From contig NC_087072.1 in NCBI RefSeq assembly GCF_026151205.1, forward strand, positions 9,667,669 through 9,731,668: a stretch of DNA of 64,000 bases, given 5' to 3'. The DNA comes from Bolinopsis microptera. Its lineage: Eukaryota; Ctenophora; Tentaculata; Lobata; Bolinopsidae. The stretch's first letter is position 1; each line of letters opens with the position of its first letter. The translations under genes were made by a program, and so were the position numbers. Positions 23,059 to 36,235 of the stretch are shown here, piece by piece. A model generated the notes under the pieces. That model had not been told where the DNA came from. It searched no databases and worked only from the letters and a program-made list of their open reading frames with translations.

Positions 23059-26000
23059 GAGGTTGGAGAGCTCACCATCTCAATCGACAGTTCCACATAC
23101 AGCGGAAAAGAGTGTTACCTAGTACAAGCTAACAGCAATGGAATAGTTGATACCATTCCTGTGGGAACTAACATCACAGCTTACGTGACTCCTAAGTTGG
23201 AGAGTTTGGAACACACGCAACACGAATATGTCAACGTAAGTATGTTTGTTGGTTGTTTGTCTGTTGTTTGTTTTGTGGTCATCTTGTTTCACCAGAGATT
23301 TTAAATTAAAGAACCAAATTAACACAAACTTTTCCAAGTCATAATGCAGAGGTACAGATATTATGTTGACTAAAATTGCCCGCCTTGAATATGCCCTGCA
23401 TAAGTTACAAAGGAGAACTACAAAGTGAACTATTCAACTCTCTTATGTGATGCGTGTAATATGACCGAGTACAAATTCTAAGAAATACAGAATAATGGAA
23501 ATGAATACCAAATACAGTACAGCTAAACAAATCCAGTATTCATTAAAAAACAAAGATCAATGTTGTGACAACCTGTTAAGCTGTCTAGAAGATGAATATA
23601 TCCAGTACCAGTTGGTGATCTGGCTATATCCTCACAGACACAGCCTCACAGACACATCACACAGCCTCACAGACACAACCAACAAAAACCTAATTTTCTG
23701 ATTATATTTTTGTAGTCAACATTCAGACTTGTCTTCGGATACAAATTACTAATTTCAATAAATCCAGCCGTGTCAGTTACAAACCAACTTCACAATTTCC
23801 TAATAATTATATGTAGTATGACGGGAGAGGAAGTAAGCGTTCTTGGTGCGGATGTTTATCTTTCATTGACACGTGTTCGTTTACCAAGACCAAGACAATT
23901 TAGATAGTGGAATGTAGGAACAAGGTAAAACAAATATTATCATACCAAATAGAGGCTGTGTCAGCCTCTTTTATTTCTGTCAATGGGTCAGTCGGGTTCG
24001 GAATACTAGTACAGAAATCTGGATTAATTGTTATCGTCACTGTATGGTAATGGGCTGGGATTCCTAGAATTCGTATACAGTTAATCAAACTAACAGTTGA
24101 GATTTTGAGACAGCACTAAGACCATTACACGTAGATACTGACCACTACTGACCAATATGACAAATTACTGACAAATACCCACATTACTGATACTTGCACT
24201 ACCGACAACTACTGAAAGATACGAATACTGACAAATTGTGTCACTCTAGACCCATACTCTAGACTAGTCGAATGATCGATTTTTGTTCATGATGAGAAGT
24301 TGGGATACCCATGGTTATATAATTATCATTAGCAATACTGAACTTATTGTTGTTGTATAGCACTTGTATTATTATTATTTACCAGACAACGAATCAGTCA
24401 GCAGCTTGTCTGCACTAACTTGGGCTCCTCGCTGACCTGTGTTTACGTCCGCGTGGGTGAATTTTACTTAACCTTTATTTCTGGAGTTTATTATAAATTG
24501 TTATTCACCGGACACGTGTAATGTTTAGCAAATTCACAAATGATGTTAATAACGAACAAACGCTATCGCTAACGAAAAGTGAATTTAAGTACAAACGAGC
24601 AATTTCCGAAAACTTTTAGCAAACGGCGATTCCAAAGTGAAAAAGGAATTCTGAGGTAAATTTGCGACCGTGGAATGAAGCTGAAACTCGTGAAATTATA
24701 GGAATTTGCATCTCGGTCCTGGAATCCAGTTAATTGAGTTACGTTTTTATTTAAGCCCCTGTCGTGCTCTAATGCACGAACTATCTAAGTTGCAACATTG
24801 GAATCTCATATTAGACTCCAGATCTTGAGTTAGATTTCAGTTCACCAGCCTGGTTTTAAAACCCAACTCCCCGTGAGTCCAAACACACAACTAAAAAGGA
24901 ACAGGGTACGCCTGACAGCTGATTAAGAATGTGACGTGATCATTAGGGTTACGCCTGAACAGCTGATTAAGAATGTTGAGTGATCAATTAGGGACCACCA
25001 GGGAAAGGATGATCCTACATTAGGGACTTAGACCCGGCACAAAGGTATGGTCACTGGGTAAGAGGATTGAGCTGTTAAATGACCGATTAGAAAATGATTC
25101 AGTGCACAATAACGGCTGCTCGAAGTAAATTAAAGTAACACAAACGGTGTTAAAGCCTAAAGTTTGTTCATAGTTTCTCCGGCGATAATCCAGCTGGACG
25201 ATATAATAACACGAATGTGCGTTGGACTGGTAACATCGTAATAAATTGAAACTCAGACGACTTACTGAGATCAGTGAAAACGGAGCTAATTTCACAGCGC
25301 TAGAATGACGACGGGTTAAAATTAATGACAAAAAGCAGGAGGAGCAGGATCAGAGATGGCTGGTAGGTAAGGATGCACTGGCATACTCAATGTACACCTG
25401 TAGTTCAACTCCTTAGTTCCTACTATCTTCCACTCAGCTTTCATATCTACAGACACAGGGTTATTGATGTTGGGGCCATGGGTTAATGGTCACAACTGAT
25501 GTATCTCTTTTAATTGTTAAATGGGTATGTTGCTATTACAAAATACTTGCACTGTACTTTAATGGAAATTTTGTGAAGGGTAAAGATGGCATAAATAAAG
25601 ATATGGAGGTTGTTCATATTGTGCCAATGGTGCCTATTGGTCGCTGGTTCTGAGAAAGTGACATGACACTGTAATGATTACTATTCTCTAGCTTTCTAAT
25701 CTGTGCAGATTTCTCGATTGGTTCTATTAGCGCTCTCTGTTTTGACGCCTGGTATCGGGAGAGAGAGATATATGATATCAGGTACTTTATACTAATTTGC
25801 ACTGGCCACTTCACAACTTCCTTAGCGTCTACAACCTTCCTTAGCTTTTCTAGCTTTCTAATATGACGTATGGCAGGTTGTAACCAGATTAAAACTACTA
25901 GAAAATGGTTTAAAAATAAGGGCATTTGCCGCAATGGGAACACAACAAAGCTTCAAAGAATAGAATGAAAACGATAAGTTATCGACGTCGGGTCTTCCTT

Positions 26001-29000
26001 TAGAATTACTTCTACTAAATAATGGAATTTAAAAAGCATAATTTTCGATCAATTTGGTTATGAATGTTGTGTAACATGTCAGAACAGATCTATATCAAAA
26101 AGTACGATTAGCTAAAATTTACTAAATTTACTTAGCAATAGCTGTGGACGGGAAGAGGTGGAGGAAAAGTAACTGGGCAGATTAGTGTATGCTGCTCGTG
26201 TATTATTCTGTTTTAACGGCAATTTACATGTTATATCGTTTTGTCTTACTTGTCGTTTTTAATTATAGAGATGGAATCGATTTTAAGCAAGCTTCATCTT
26301 ATAGTTGTTTTTTTAAGCAGTTAGCCTTTACAAAATGTGGTAATTTTCGTGTTATAGCGAATTAAAAATCATTTGACTAATGACCAGGCAATACATCCCG
26401 CCACCGCTCTAGAAGCAATGAAATTTGATGAAAAAAACGCTCCTTATTCGGCCCTACAACCAACTGACTGAATAAGGAATGATGCAGCAGGCTGGATTGA
26501 TGTAATAGATACCATGGCGCGTTTCTATCGCACTGTTTCTAGTAGAAAAAACGCGCACACTGGATCAAGTCTTAGTCTCAGGCGGTAGCCGTGAGATTTT
26601 ATTGTCGACGGATTTGAAGCCATTTGACTCTACATTGTAAAACGTGGAAAAGATGAAAATGAAATATAACAGCAGTATTTATACACTGCCAATACCGTCA
26701 ATCCAAAGTAAAGTAATATTAATATTTCGGATTCCAAAGTTAAGTAAAACTTGGACTTCATTGGTAATAAAATAAAGTTTCGGATGTTAAAATAGGATAT
26801 TATCTACTGCTAAAAATGTATGATTATATACTGTAAGTGTAAACTATTCAGCAATTTTGTTGTGACATGACAACAAGTTTTGGGGGAGCTTTTTAAAGAG
26901 GAAAAAAGGGGAAATCCTACGATATAAATCATTAGGGGGGGCAGAGGAAGCCCTATTTTCTGACATACTTTGCAACACTTAAATAGAATACCAGTTAACC
27001 AGTTGAAATACAAAAAATGAGTGATACATCTTGACTTTTAAACTATAATCGTCGAGTAAATAACGTTTATCTTACCACCACTAAATACTGCACTTTATAA
27101 ATCAATACGTGGCTCACTGGCAAGAAGGTTTTAGCCAGAGACCATTTATTAATTTTAAATGCAATGCCACACGAAGTGTAGCTTAGCATTCCCAATATTT
27201 TACTTCATGTGGTTAAGATGTCTCAACCGTGTTAATCGTAATTGTCATTACTGTCTCGCAAGGGAAATGTTTATTATTTTATTATATCGTTTGAACGCGG
27301 ATGATGATATGGGAAGTAACTTGACAAAAACCTCTCATTCAATTATTATAAGATTCTTATTTGATGTATTTACCCACAGTTTAGGGGTCGTTTGCTAGAA
27401 ATTGAGGCCTATAATTACTAAATTTTAAATGAACGATTAACGTAGAATTTGATACGAACATATATTTGATACGATAGTTTGTAGTGAAACCCTTTAAAAC
27501 CTTGTGATTGATTTATTGGCATTCTTGTCAGCACCAAATAAGCAGGCTAGTTTAGCAGTTAGTCTGTAATATTCAATTTATGGCAACCTGCGACAGTGTC
27601 TCAAGTACCCTGCGATCACTGTAAATCGTTTAATAAAACCAAATTTATATTTTGATTAGTTATAAAACTGACTGGGAAGTAATAGTTGCAGAGTTTTTAA
27701 AGATGTCGTCGAATCATATGTCGATATAAAAATAGGGCAGAAGCCAGAAACAGCTCCGCACTATTTGACCCTTGAATTCCACCTTAATAGTTCAATATAT
27801 TTCAATTTGATTCTGTTTTAGCTGAGAACAGTGCAGGAGTCAGAAATTTTGTAAAGAAATTGCAACAACCGTAAACTTTCCTCACTTAAAGTTAACCAGG
27901 CGTTTAATTTTCTCACAACCATTGAAATATTTTCTGGAATCAATATATTAATATATTAATATACGTATACAGATTATGTGTTATTTATAATTAATGACTA
28001 TTACCCTACATCACGTAACTCTTCCCCCCAGATCCCAGGTAACCCTCTAACCAAGAGGTCCGTGTTGAGCCAGACTGATGACGGATACCAGCTGGTTCTC
28101 ACCACGACGGAGGGTGGCACTGAAACGGTCACCACCGAGGAGTTTACTAAAGACGAGATGGCAAGGTTTATATCTGAAGGTTAGTCTGACTGTTCAATCT
28201 TTCGACTCTCGCCTTCCAAGAGTATACGTTGTTACATTCAACCATGGTCATTGGTCCATCGTAACAACTTGGGTTCACTGATGCCGTCTTGAGATATGTG
28301 ACACCGCGTCGATCACAGCGCCGCCACTCAATCAAGGCTTGTTTTTTCAAATAATCGGCGGTTTAACACTGACCGCCCAATAGCAAGTTTTTATATTTAC
28401 AATGAACTTCCCTCCCAGGTGCTAACTTGGTGCTACAGAGGTTGAGTATTATACTCGGAGTACATAGTCGTATGAGCTTTAACGTCTTCTCCACGGATAA
28501 TGCCCTTGCTAATGTCAGCTACGTGAGTAATCTTCTTTAAACTACCACACAATTATTTTCAAGTTTAGATTAACCGCTGCGTAACTCATTTTGCATGATA
28601 AATACACAGATTTTAAAACTAACATCAACAATATCCTTGTCAATGGCAACTTAATATTGATAAATCAATACGAAAGTTTTTGCCGAACTATCAATACAAT
28701 CGACTATAATAACAGCTGATACTACCATGAACAGAGGTAGAAATGAACCTCTAATTGACTTCTAATTGACCTGTCGTCGCGGCTAGTATGATTAACAAGA
28801 TTGGTTTACTGTTACCACTGCACTAGTAGACCATTGTTCCCAGAAGTCTACGAGACCTCTTTTTGGGCCTTCTCCAGCACCCTTACAATTAGAGTGAATT
28901 AGACGTCAGATTGTTGCCTGAAGTAATAACGCAACAATGTTGGTGAACATGCATAAACATAGACTATACAGTGTGCTATTGTTAATGTACCTGTGAGTGA

Positions 29001-31841
29001 AACCCAAGGAACGGCTCCTATATAGAGTGGGGCTCTGAGGGTGTTCATTCTTTATACCAGACAAAACACTGTGGAACAAAGATACAATGACACCAGTCAT
29101 CAAGTTTGAGAGGCATCAGAATTACGTTACATACGAAACGCGCAGACTGGCGAACTTAAATCGATCATTAGCATTGAGAATTACCAACCTGCACTTTTTG
29201 AATAAATTACGTAATGCTCCCACTCGTAGTCGAGCATTTTGCACTATTTTTACGATTGTCTAAAATATTGTAAGTTCTAGCTAAATAATCACTGCTGCAT
29301 GGATACTAGTTTACTATTATTCCTATAAGACTAATCCCACTGAAGATATCACTGTAATATTTTCCATTCTAATTCAGCCTTGATAACCACTCTATTACAT
29401 TTACACATCTGAAGACTTCCACTCTAAGTTCTAACACTCTTAAACCCCCACAGTCCCCTATAGAGTCCCACTCAGTGTTGTTACAGAACGTTACTCTGGA
29501 AACCATTGGAATTGAGCGATGTGTGGATAATAAAGACGAGAATCCAACCACTTGGAAAATATACTTCCTCTCTGACGGGTAAATCATATTTTTAATTTGT
29601 AATACCTGCCCTGGCCTTGGCTTGCAGCTCGACACCCAAGCTTCTGTCTAACCATATCACTACAATTTACCAAAACCGAAATTATACGCGGGAGATTGAC
29701 CGTTCTGTATGTGATTTGATTAAAACTACTTTAATTGAAACTACTTGAATTACTTTCTTGCTCTAATGCACATCTGCCAAGAACAAGATACTCGTTATTT
29801 TCACACGTGAAAGTAGTTTAGAGTTTAGTCAACTAAACACGACTCAATTTAAGTCAGTGCTCCACCAACCTCAAATCAACCACCTCATCATGTTAAATAT
29901 CAACGCGGTTATTTTGTTATTTTTCTCAATTCTAGAAATCTCCAACCTTGCACTATTGATGCTTGCCTGTTTAATTTGTTTACTTTAGTATTAAAATTTC
30001 CACAATCCAAAATAATTAATAGTATCAGTTTAACTTGTTTATATGTTTTTTAATCTATTTGTTAGTGATTAAAACCAACTATGGCGTACGGAAATATTAA
30101 ATGACATTCGGTCCGGTGCATTTCCTAAAACTTAATATAATGCACCTTATCTGACTTTATTTGGTCGAAAATTACGTGAGCGGCGAGCGCTAGAGGGTTG
30201 TACGAATATTTCCCAAGATTTTCAACCTTCCATTTCAGCCACATGTATACCCGCGCTCAAGTCGGGTCACCAGTGTACATGAAGATTAAAGATATCCCAG
30301 AGAACTTCATGAAAGATGAAGGTAAGGAATCCTACATCCTTACTAAGGATACCAAACTTTAAGTTGAGACCACGAAATAGATTTATCCTTCGCTTATCAT
30401 GTTACCTAATATTTAAGATGGTTGCAGCATCTAATGAAGGTAAATTTTAATTAGATCTTGACCGCCCTAAAATGTACAGCCCTTTAAAAATCGTCAAAAA
30501 CCGGATCCAAGATTTTCGAACTTTTTGGAAAGTTGCCAAACGTCAATTAAATTATGAGTCAGGATGAAATGAGATTACATCGATTTGTTCTTTAGTTGTA
30601 ACCCCCTCTCTTTCACTAGACGCTGATTGGGTATTCCCTGATTTCGGAAAAGGAAAGCTGCACTGGGGAGGATGATATTGAGATGTTTGTCACACTTTCT
30701 GGACAGAAAGGAAGAGTTGAAGGAGGACCATGTCAACTACATGAAGAGACATCCTGAGCTCAAGGCCATCCTCGGAGATTTTTTACAGGTACTGGGTAGG
30801 AAGGAAACTGGATGTTAAGTAAACGAACCAAAAACTAAAAGCTTTGTTGATTTATTTTATTAGAACCAAACTTACAAGTTACAGTCACTATCCTTGAGAT
30901 TATTGGTGTATTAGTGTCTCAACAACTAAAAGCTGTAGATGACAAAAAAGGTTTTTAAAACGGTAGAAATCTGCAGTAACTGCTTCCAAATTAGCTTTTA
31001 ATGAGTAATTCTAATATGTTTCTTATCAGGCACGTAGCCAGGGGGGGCTAGGGGGGCGGCAGCCCCCCCCCCCCCCCCCCCCCCCCCCGGAAAAAATCGA
31101 ACCCCAGTAAAAAGATAAGCCCCCTAGTCCCCATGGTCGCCTGGTAACTGGGCTGTGTTTATGACTGCAGTCAGTCAAAGATTTGAACTGTGGATTAGTA
31201 AATATATGTCATTAAATCCAAGCAAACATTCTAGAAGACTTCTATAATTATACGTCAATAGTGTCCCCTAGACGTAGGAAATGTAAAAATTCTTAAGACG
31301 ATGAGGCCTGAGTAAGTCGTAAATTCCTGATTGGAGAATGCAGATTGCTGTTGTGAAGTTACCAAATTTACGTGAGTACTTGATTCTTTTCAATCCCAGT
31401 TTATTGCTGTCCTACAAATTTCTTTAATGCCAAATGTCGTCTAAAACACCCTGTTTCGCAAAAAATTTCCAAGGGGGCTGCGCCCCCCCTAGCCCCCGCC
31501 AAGGGGCTCCGCCCCTGGACCCCCCCGCTGGGGGCTGCGCCGCCAGACCCCTGCCACAGCTTGCTCGCTTCGCTCGCTGCGCAGCTTGATTGGACGCGTC
31601 GACTCGCTCCGCTTGCCGACAGCCCCCCTCAAAGAAAAATCCTGGCTACGTCCCTGTTTCTTATCTAATCGAGATTGTTATCTAAACTGAGGTTCACTTT
31701 CAGTTCCTGTTGATGAGAAAGCCTAGTGATGTGATCGAATTTGCAGCAGATTTCTTCTCTTCCTATTCTGCAACCGCAGAAATGAAACCCTCGTTTGCCC
31801 ACTCCAACTTCGTCAACCAGTCAGCTATCCGATCAGAATAG
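23059..31841 (+). CDS. CATIP: CATIP-like protein (ciliogenesis-associated TTC17-interacting protein), 3' eight exons
   Basis: Eight exons with GT-AG borders and consistent phases: 23,059-23,235; 28,032-28,179; 28,419-28,522; 29,454-29,578; 30,239-30,321; 30,620-30,788; 31,704-31,841 (stop TAG), the count being seven confirmed plus at least one unseen 5' exon. Key stretches are GELTISIDSSTYSG, IPVGTNITAYVTPKLESLE, TWKIYFLSDG, AQVGSPVYMKI, DRKEELKEDHVNYMKRHPE and RKPSDVIEFAADFF. They appear in the order and spacing I recall for CATIP, which in vertebrates acts with TTC17 in actin control and cilium formation. The 30,620 exon has two one-base excesses, in GGGG (~30,664) and TTT (~30,685), that break the frame. 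The start codon was not found. The gene straddles the end of the palindrome, and intron 1 (4.8 kb) lies almost wholly in the right arm. Confidence 0.72.
31019..31664. mobile_element. Non-autonomous hAT-type element (MITE) with 8 bp target duplication
   Basis: The element spans 31,027-31,656 (630 bp). Its ends CAGGCACGTAGCCAGG and CCTGGCTACGTCCCTG are inverted repeats matching at 15 of 16 positions. Both sides carry the 8 bp duplication TTTCTTAT (31,019-31,026 and 31,657-31,664). An 8 bp duplication and CAGG ends are typical of the hAT superfamily. There is no transposase frame inside. The interior includes a 26-base C run (31,063-31,088) and a G+C-rich 3' third with GGGGGCTGCGCC-like words. 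It sits in the last CATIP intron and should be neutral for splicing. Confidence 0.85.
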
Positions 31842-32519
31842 ATTGTGGATTAGCCAATCAACCATGTACATATTACTAATATTACTTACTCTATTTGAAA
31901 CATCAATCATAATTTCTACCATATTTGAAACAACTATTTGATCAACGAGTAAACATTATCTGCCTTCATCTCCTCTGCTTTTCTTGATTATCTGAACACG
32001 AATTGCATGAAGATAAGCTACTAGGACCCTACTGAATTTAAAGTTCTGTTTCGCTCTTTGAATTAGTCATAAATTTTGATGTGAGTTGAACTTTCGTACA
32101 AGCTTAGAATCAATGATATGATCAGTTTTTTGTAACTTCATGTATGATTACAGATACCAAATGTGTAATTGTTAATGTAAGATAATTTTGTAATTAAATA
32201 TAGTAGATGAAGCCGCCTGTCATTTAAAAAACATGAATATTCTGTTGCATTTGTTAATAAATTTGGATTTTCATACGCTGTAAATATAACATGAACATTT
32301 CTCTTATCAGTTATTCTTATGAACCTCCTGAAGTATAATGTTTGTAAATATTATGAGAGTGTGGGTATTTATTCAGGTAAACACTTCTTCTCTTCTAGTT
32401 CTATTTCTTTATTGTAATAACAGCTATTTTCTTTTTGTCGCACAATCTTATCATATAAAGCGGGAGGAGGCTTTGAGGTCCTATAAAATTTGAAATCAAT
32501 TGAAGTGCACTAATCTTGT
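31842..32519 (+). other. CATIP 3' untranslated region and flank
   Basis: AT-rich, no ORF. An AATAAA at 32,256-32,261 is the likely polyadenylation signal, about 415 bp after the stop. Confidence 0.5.
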
Positions 32520-33622
32520 CTGTTGTCACACGTTGTAGACCCGCCGCGCACGAGTGCGCGGCTGTATCGTGGCTTTCGCCACTTAGTGAAACGACAATGG
32601 GGGTCACGACGTGATACAACACTAATCCACGGATGAAAAGCGACATTTCCAGACGTTGCCTTGACCCACGCTGCAACCCCTTTTGATCGCGCGCGGCGAC
32701 CGGCCGGAGTGCACGAGAGAGGTATCGTATACAACGTGTAGCAAACGTTGCCTGACCTGACACATACACAGCTTTGCCTCACTGCTCAAGTCGCGAACCT
32801 AATTTTTGTTAAATCATTCGTCATTCGTGGCTCTTCTGTCTTCGCAAAAATTAGGTAAAGCTGATCGTGAAGTAAAACAATTTTAAGCGCCCTATATATT
32901 AGATTTAGAGATCTCTCGAGCGTGTGCAACAGCAACATGTTAACGGGTGATACTCGTAAAATATTTTTTCCGACCGTCGACGAGTCCAACTCGGCGCGCG
33001 CCGCGTCCTGGTAGGTTATAAACCTACAAACAACATGCAATTGCAACAACATCTACATTGTACTTCATGCTTTAATTCTCCATTATTGATGGACTGTAAT
33101 GCCGGCCGGAGCGCGCTTAGCTTATACGTGCCCAGTTTAATTGACGATGTCAATTTATCGCAGCTCGGCGCGGCACAGTAGCGCATCTCGCCGATCGCTG
33201 TGAGAAGCCTCATTGAGTGCGCGGCGCGGCACAGTAACGCATCGCGCTACAAGTGCCCAGTATATAGCGCAATGCACTACTGGACCGCGCTGTGCGCATC
33301 AAATTGCAATTGTATGCAAATAATTTGGAAGACTTCGCCGCTTCGACGCGCCGCGCAAACTACAAACTGGCATTCTTGCTAGCAACGATCTCGACGGATT
33401 GACATTGTAAATCAAGCAAATAATATTTCTCGCAACCACTGTGACTCTTAGTAGATCGGCAAAATGTACTGTTATACTGGGCAATGCCGAGCTGCGAAGG
33501 GTTGACATCGCGCTTGACCATTGTTAATGGTCTGGCCCGGCGCGCGCTACTTCGTAGCACGTACGTCATAACATTTCGAGAAGAAAGCGGCGCGCGCTAC
33601 TTCGAAGAAATGTAGACGTGAG
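32520..33622. repeat. CpG-rich repeat block
   Basis: Dense CG words (CGCGCG, GGCGCGCGC) stand out from the AT-rich surroundings. Internal repeats include GCGCGGCACAGTA(A/G)CGCATC at about 33,170 and 33,228, and CGCGCGCTACTTCG at about 33,541 and 33,590. A related but rougher copy lies at 34,910-35,280 (GCGCGGCGCGCG, GCTACTTCGAAAAAA, GAGCTGCGATGAATTGACATCG). Short overlapping frames on both strands are by-products. It could be part of the element at 33,623-34,340 or a CpG island; I cannot assign it. Confidence 0.6.
32936..33033. repeat. Dispersed repeat, copy 1
   Basis: Shares GTTAACGGGTGATACTC, GACGAGTCCAACTC and TGGTAGGTTAT(A/T)AACCTACAA with 57,525-57,652, in the same order. This copy lacks about 30 bp of the middle. 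Confidence 0.8.
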
Positions 33623-34340
33623 TTTGGGATTCTGAGTGGAGCCACTGATTGGATAGTATTAGCAGACCTGGATAAGCAGCTGAAATTCCCGTCGGATATA
33701 GCAACGACCAGATTAAGACCAGATTTGGTTCTTTTCTCGAAAGCTTCCAAGAGAGTAATCTGGTGGGAGCTTACAGTACCGTCGGAAGAGAGAATAGCTG
33801 CATCATTCCGCTTGTAGACTGAAGCTTGATCGGTATAACAGTCTACAAGCGGAAATACAAGCTAATGGGGTGGTCCATGTTTCAGCTTTGCTGTTGAGGT
33901 TGGGCTAGAGGTGTGGTCGCAGGCAAGTTTGGAGTGTGCATCAAGGAAGGATTGGTCTGACTGGGAAGAGCCCTCAAGAAGTGGTCAGAGATTGTGGGAA
34001 GGATGCAGCCCATTGTTCAAGATGGATTTATCTGCTGTCTAGGAAAAGAGAGTGGGAGATGAGAGCTGTTTGAGCTTTATGACTTCACCTAACAGCCAAA
34101 GGTGCCATAAGCTAACTCGTCGTAAATCGCGAGCTCTAGCAGGTATCCTCGGGTGATTGTCAGATCAGATGGTGGTCCAAGAGAGACTGCTGAGTGCTGG
34201 GGCACCTGACAGAAAACGTATCGCAATGAAGCCCCGAAACGGTGTCAGGTTTGTGACTGAAGTTTCTGATCAAGCTCGGGTTTGAGTCTACACAGGGCGC
34301 CACTTGTGTGCCAGTGATGCAGAAGCCGATTAATGGAATT
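33623..34340 (+). mobile_element. Decayed transposable element with endonuclease-like domain
   Basis: Frame 33,623-33,817 reads LSGATDWIVLADLDKQL, then TRLRPDLVLFS, then WWELTVPSEERIAASFRL and a stop. The RPD...ELTVP arrangement is what I recall from a nuclease-like C-terminal domain of abundant repetitive elements in cnidarian, lancelet and fish genomes, probably a PD-(D/E)XK fold (D in RPDLVL, E in WELT). Beyond the stop other frames still show QAEIQANGWSMFQL and GARGVVAG, so the domain continues with stops and shifts. The 3' part to ~34,340 (VPVMQKPINGI-like) seems to be the element tail. Element class is uncertain. Confidence 0.55.
33808..33854. repeat. 14 bp perfect inverted repeat inside the endonuclease remnant
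   Basis: TCCGCTTGTAGACT at 33,808-33,821 pairs exactly with AGTCTACAAGCGGA at 33,841-33,854 around a 19-base loop. The first arm contains the stop that ends the open frame. Confidence 0.85.
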
Positions 34341-35937
34341 TATTTTAAGAAACAGGTGGGGTTTCCGGGTGCCGGTTAAAAAGATGAAAAAGGGGGGTAT
34401 ATCCGTACTTCGCTGCTAGTGATCAGCCCTTTGGGCCCGGTACAAGCTTCCCGTTTCTCGAAATTTGGCTCCGAGGGCCCTTGGCCTCTGGGGTAAAGTG
34501 CAGGATGAGGGACTGGCCACAGGATAGGTTGTTTTTGGGGAGATGAGTGGGTTGGGTTTTGGTGTTGTCCCTTTGCATTTAACTGTATCTTCCCCCATGC
34601 TAATTTGGCGTTCTGCGACCAAAAATACTGAAACGTCGTACGTTTTTGGCTTGTTATTTCTTTCAAAGATTCCAGGGGTTAATCTTAAGTGTATTATTAA
34701 CCTAAATATTTTGCAAACTAAAATTTCCACCCCCCAAAGTTTAAAAGAATTACCACAATGGCCCCAAAAAAAAAATTTTGGGGAATTTGTTTCGGCGGGG
34801 ATATAACCTGCCCCAAATAAAAAAAATATATGTGTTTGGGAAAATATAATTTTTGAAAAAAGTTAGTATACGGGAAAAAATAAAAAAAAGAAAAAAATTT
34901 TAGAAGGTTTAGTTTGCGCGGCGCGCGAAGGAAAAGTCGATAAAAGGGGGTAAAAATAAAACTTTAAAATGAAGCAACGATAAAAAATCTAAGCCAAAAA
35001 ATTTTGGTTCTTTGTTTGCCCTTTGTCATTGTTAGGGTCTGGCCTGGCGGCCTACTTCTTAAAGGGGGTATATTTAAAAATACCTGTTCGTCGACGAGCC
35101 AAAACTCGCCGGCGCCGGGTTTTTGTAAGCACTTGCCATGGGGCAAAAATTTTTTTCGGAAAAAAAAGGGGCGCCGCTACTTCGAAAAAATTTAACGATA
35201 ACATCCGTCAATTTTTTGTCCAGCCTTTGCGTTCTTTTCCCGAGCTGCGATGAATTGACATCGTAAATTTAAAACATTCGCTCAACTTGGGTATCAGAAA
35301 ATACAATCAAACAGGGGAAGAAATTTCCTCAACCGGTGCGGGCCCCCAAAACGCCCCTGTCATCAATTTTTTGACTTTTTTTTCTTTTGTTATCTTGAGC
35401 ATGAGATGGTCATTTGGGTCTCTTCACCGGTCAGGGTTTTTGAAAGTTCTGTTCCACAACATCCATATCAGTAATGTTGAGGAAACCGGGTTTAGTCCCG
35501 TGAACTGATTTGTGGGTTAATAGCCAAAGAAGTTTCCGGGGTTTTGGGGATATGGGGGCCTTCTTATAGAAGCAACCAAAGTCCGGGGTTTTTCTGTCTT
35601 CTATGTTATAGATGACAGAACAATTAACCATATATTAGTCTGCTCAATTAATGTTTATTTCTAAATGGGCAATAAAGTTTTTACTCGCTTTGTATTGAAA
35701 ACTGCAAAAGGGATTAATACTCATGAGAAAATTGCCAAATGTCTGTCCTTTTTTTTTGAAAACCAAAATTCGTCTTCAAAATTTTCACTTTTTCCAAATA
35801 TATTTTTACACCTTTCATGAACTCTGTTAATCATTATTACGTGTATTGCACCCTCGCTTTTTTTTTTTAACCCCCCGTTAGCTTTTAAAGAACTCTTTAA
35901 AAAATAACGGAGTTTTCCTGTTTATTAGCTCAGAGAA

Positions 35938-36235
35938 ATACTGATATCTGGAAAATTACCCGGGTTTGGAAGAGACAAGGAAAAGGAAAAAAGGGAAGTT
36001 GGGAGGGCAAATTTGGCGTCAACGCCATCTTCGGGCTCAAATTATTTTTTTATATATAGTGTTGAAAGTAAAAAAAGTTTTAAAAATTAAAAAGTTTTAA
36101 ACTTTCAACATACTATATAAAAATAATTGGCCTGAAAAATGGGGTTTACGCCCAAAAATTTCCCTTACTCCCAACTTCCCCTTTTTTCCTTTTCCTTTTC
36201 TCTTCCCAACCGGAATATCCGATACAGAGATCTTT
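35938..36235. repeat. Foldback element with ~120 bp arms
   Basis: The left arm (GGTTTGGAAGAGACAAGG ... TATATATAGTGTTGAAAG) matches the inverse of the right arm (CTTTCAACATACTATATA ... CCTTTTCTCTTCCCAACC) around a ~40-base AT-rich loop. Differences are mostly run lengths. It could be a MITE or hairpin. Confidence 0.8.

Noticed and set aside
27159-27398. 79-residue frame kept open in both palindrome arms (also 662-901)
   Set aside because: Changes between the copies are 6 replacement to 4 silent, so no constraint; it lies in a CATIP intron.
32401-33750. Overlapping frames in the CpG-rich block
   Set aside because: GC-rich composition lowers stop frequency; the frames overlap on both strands and match no family.
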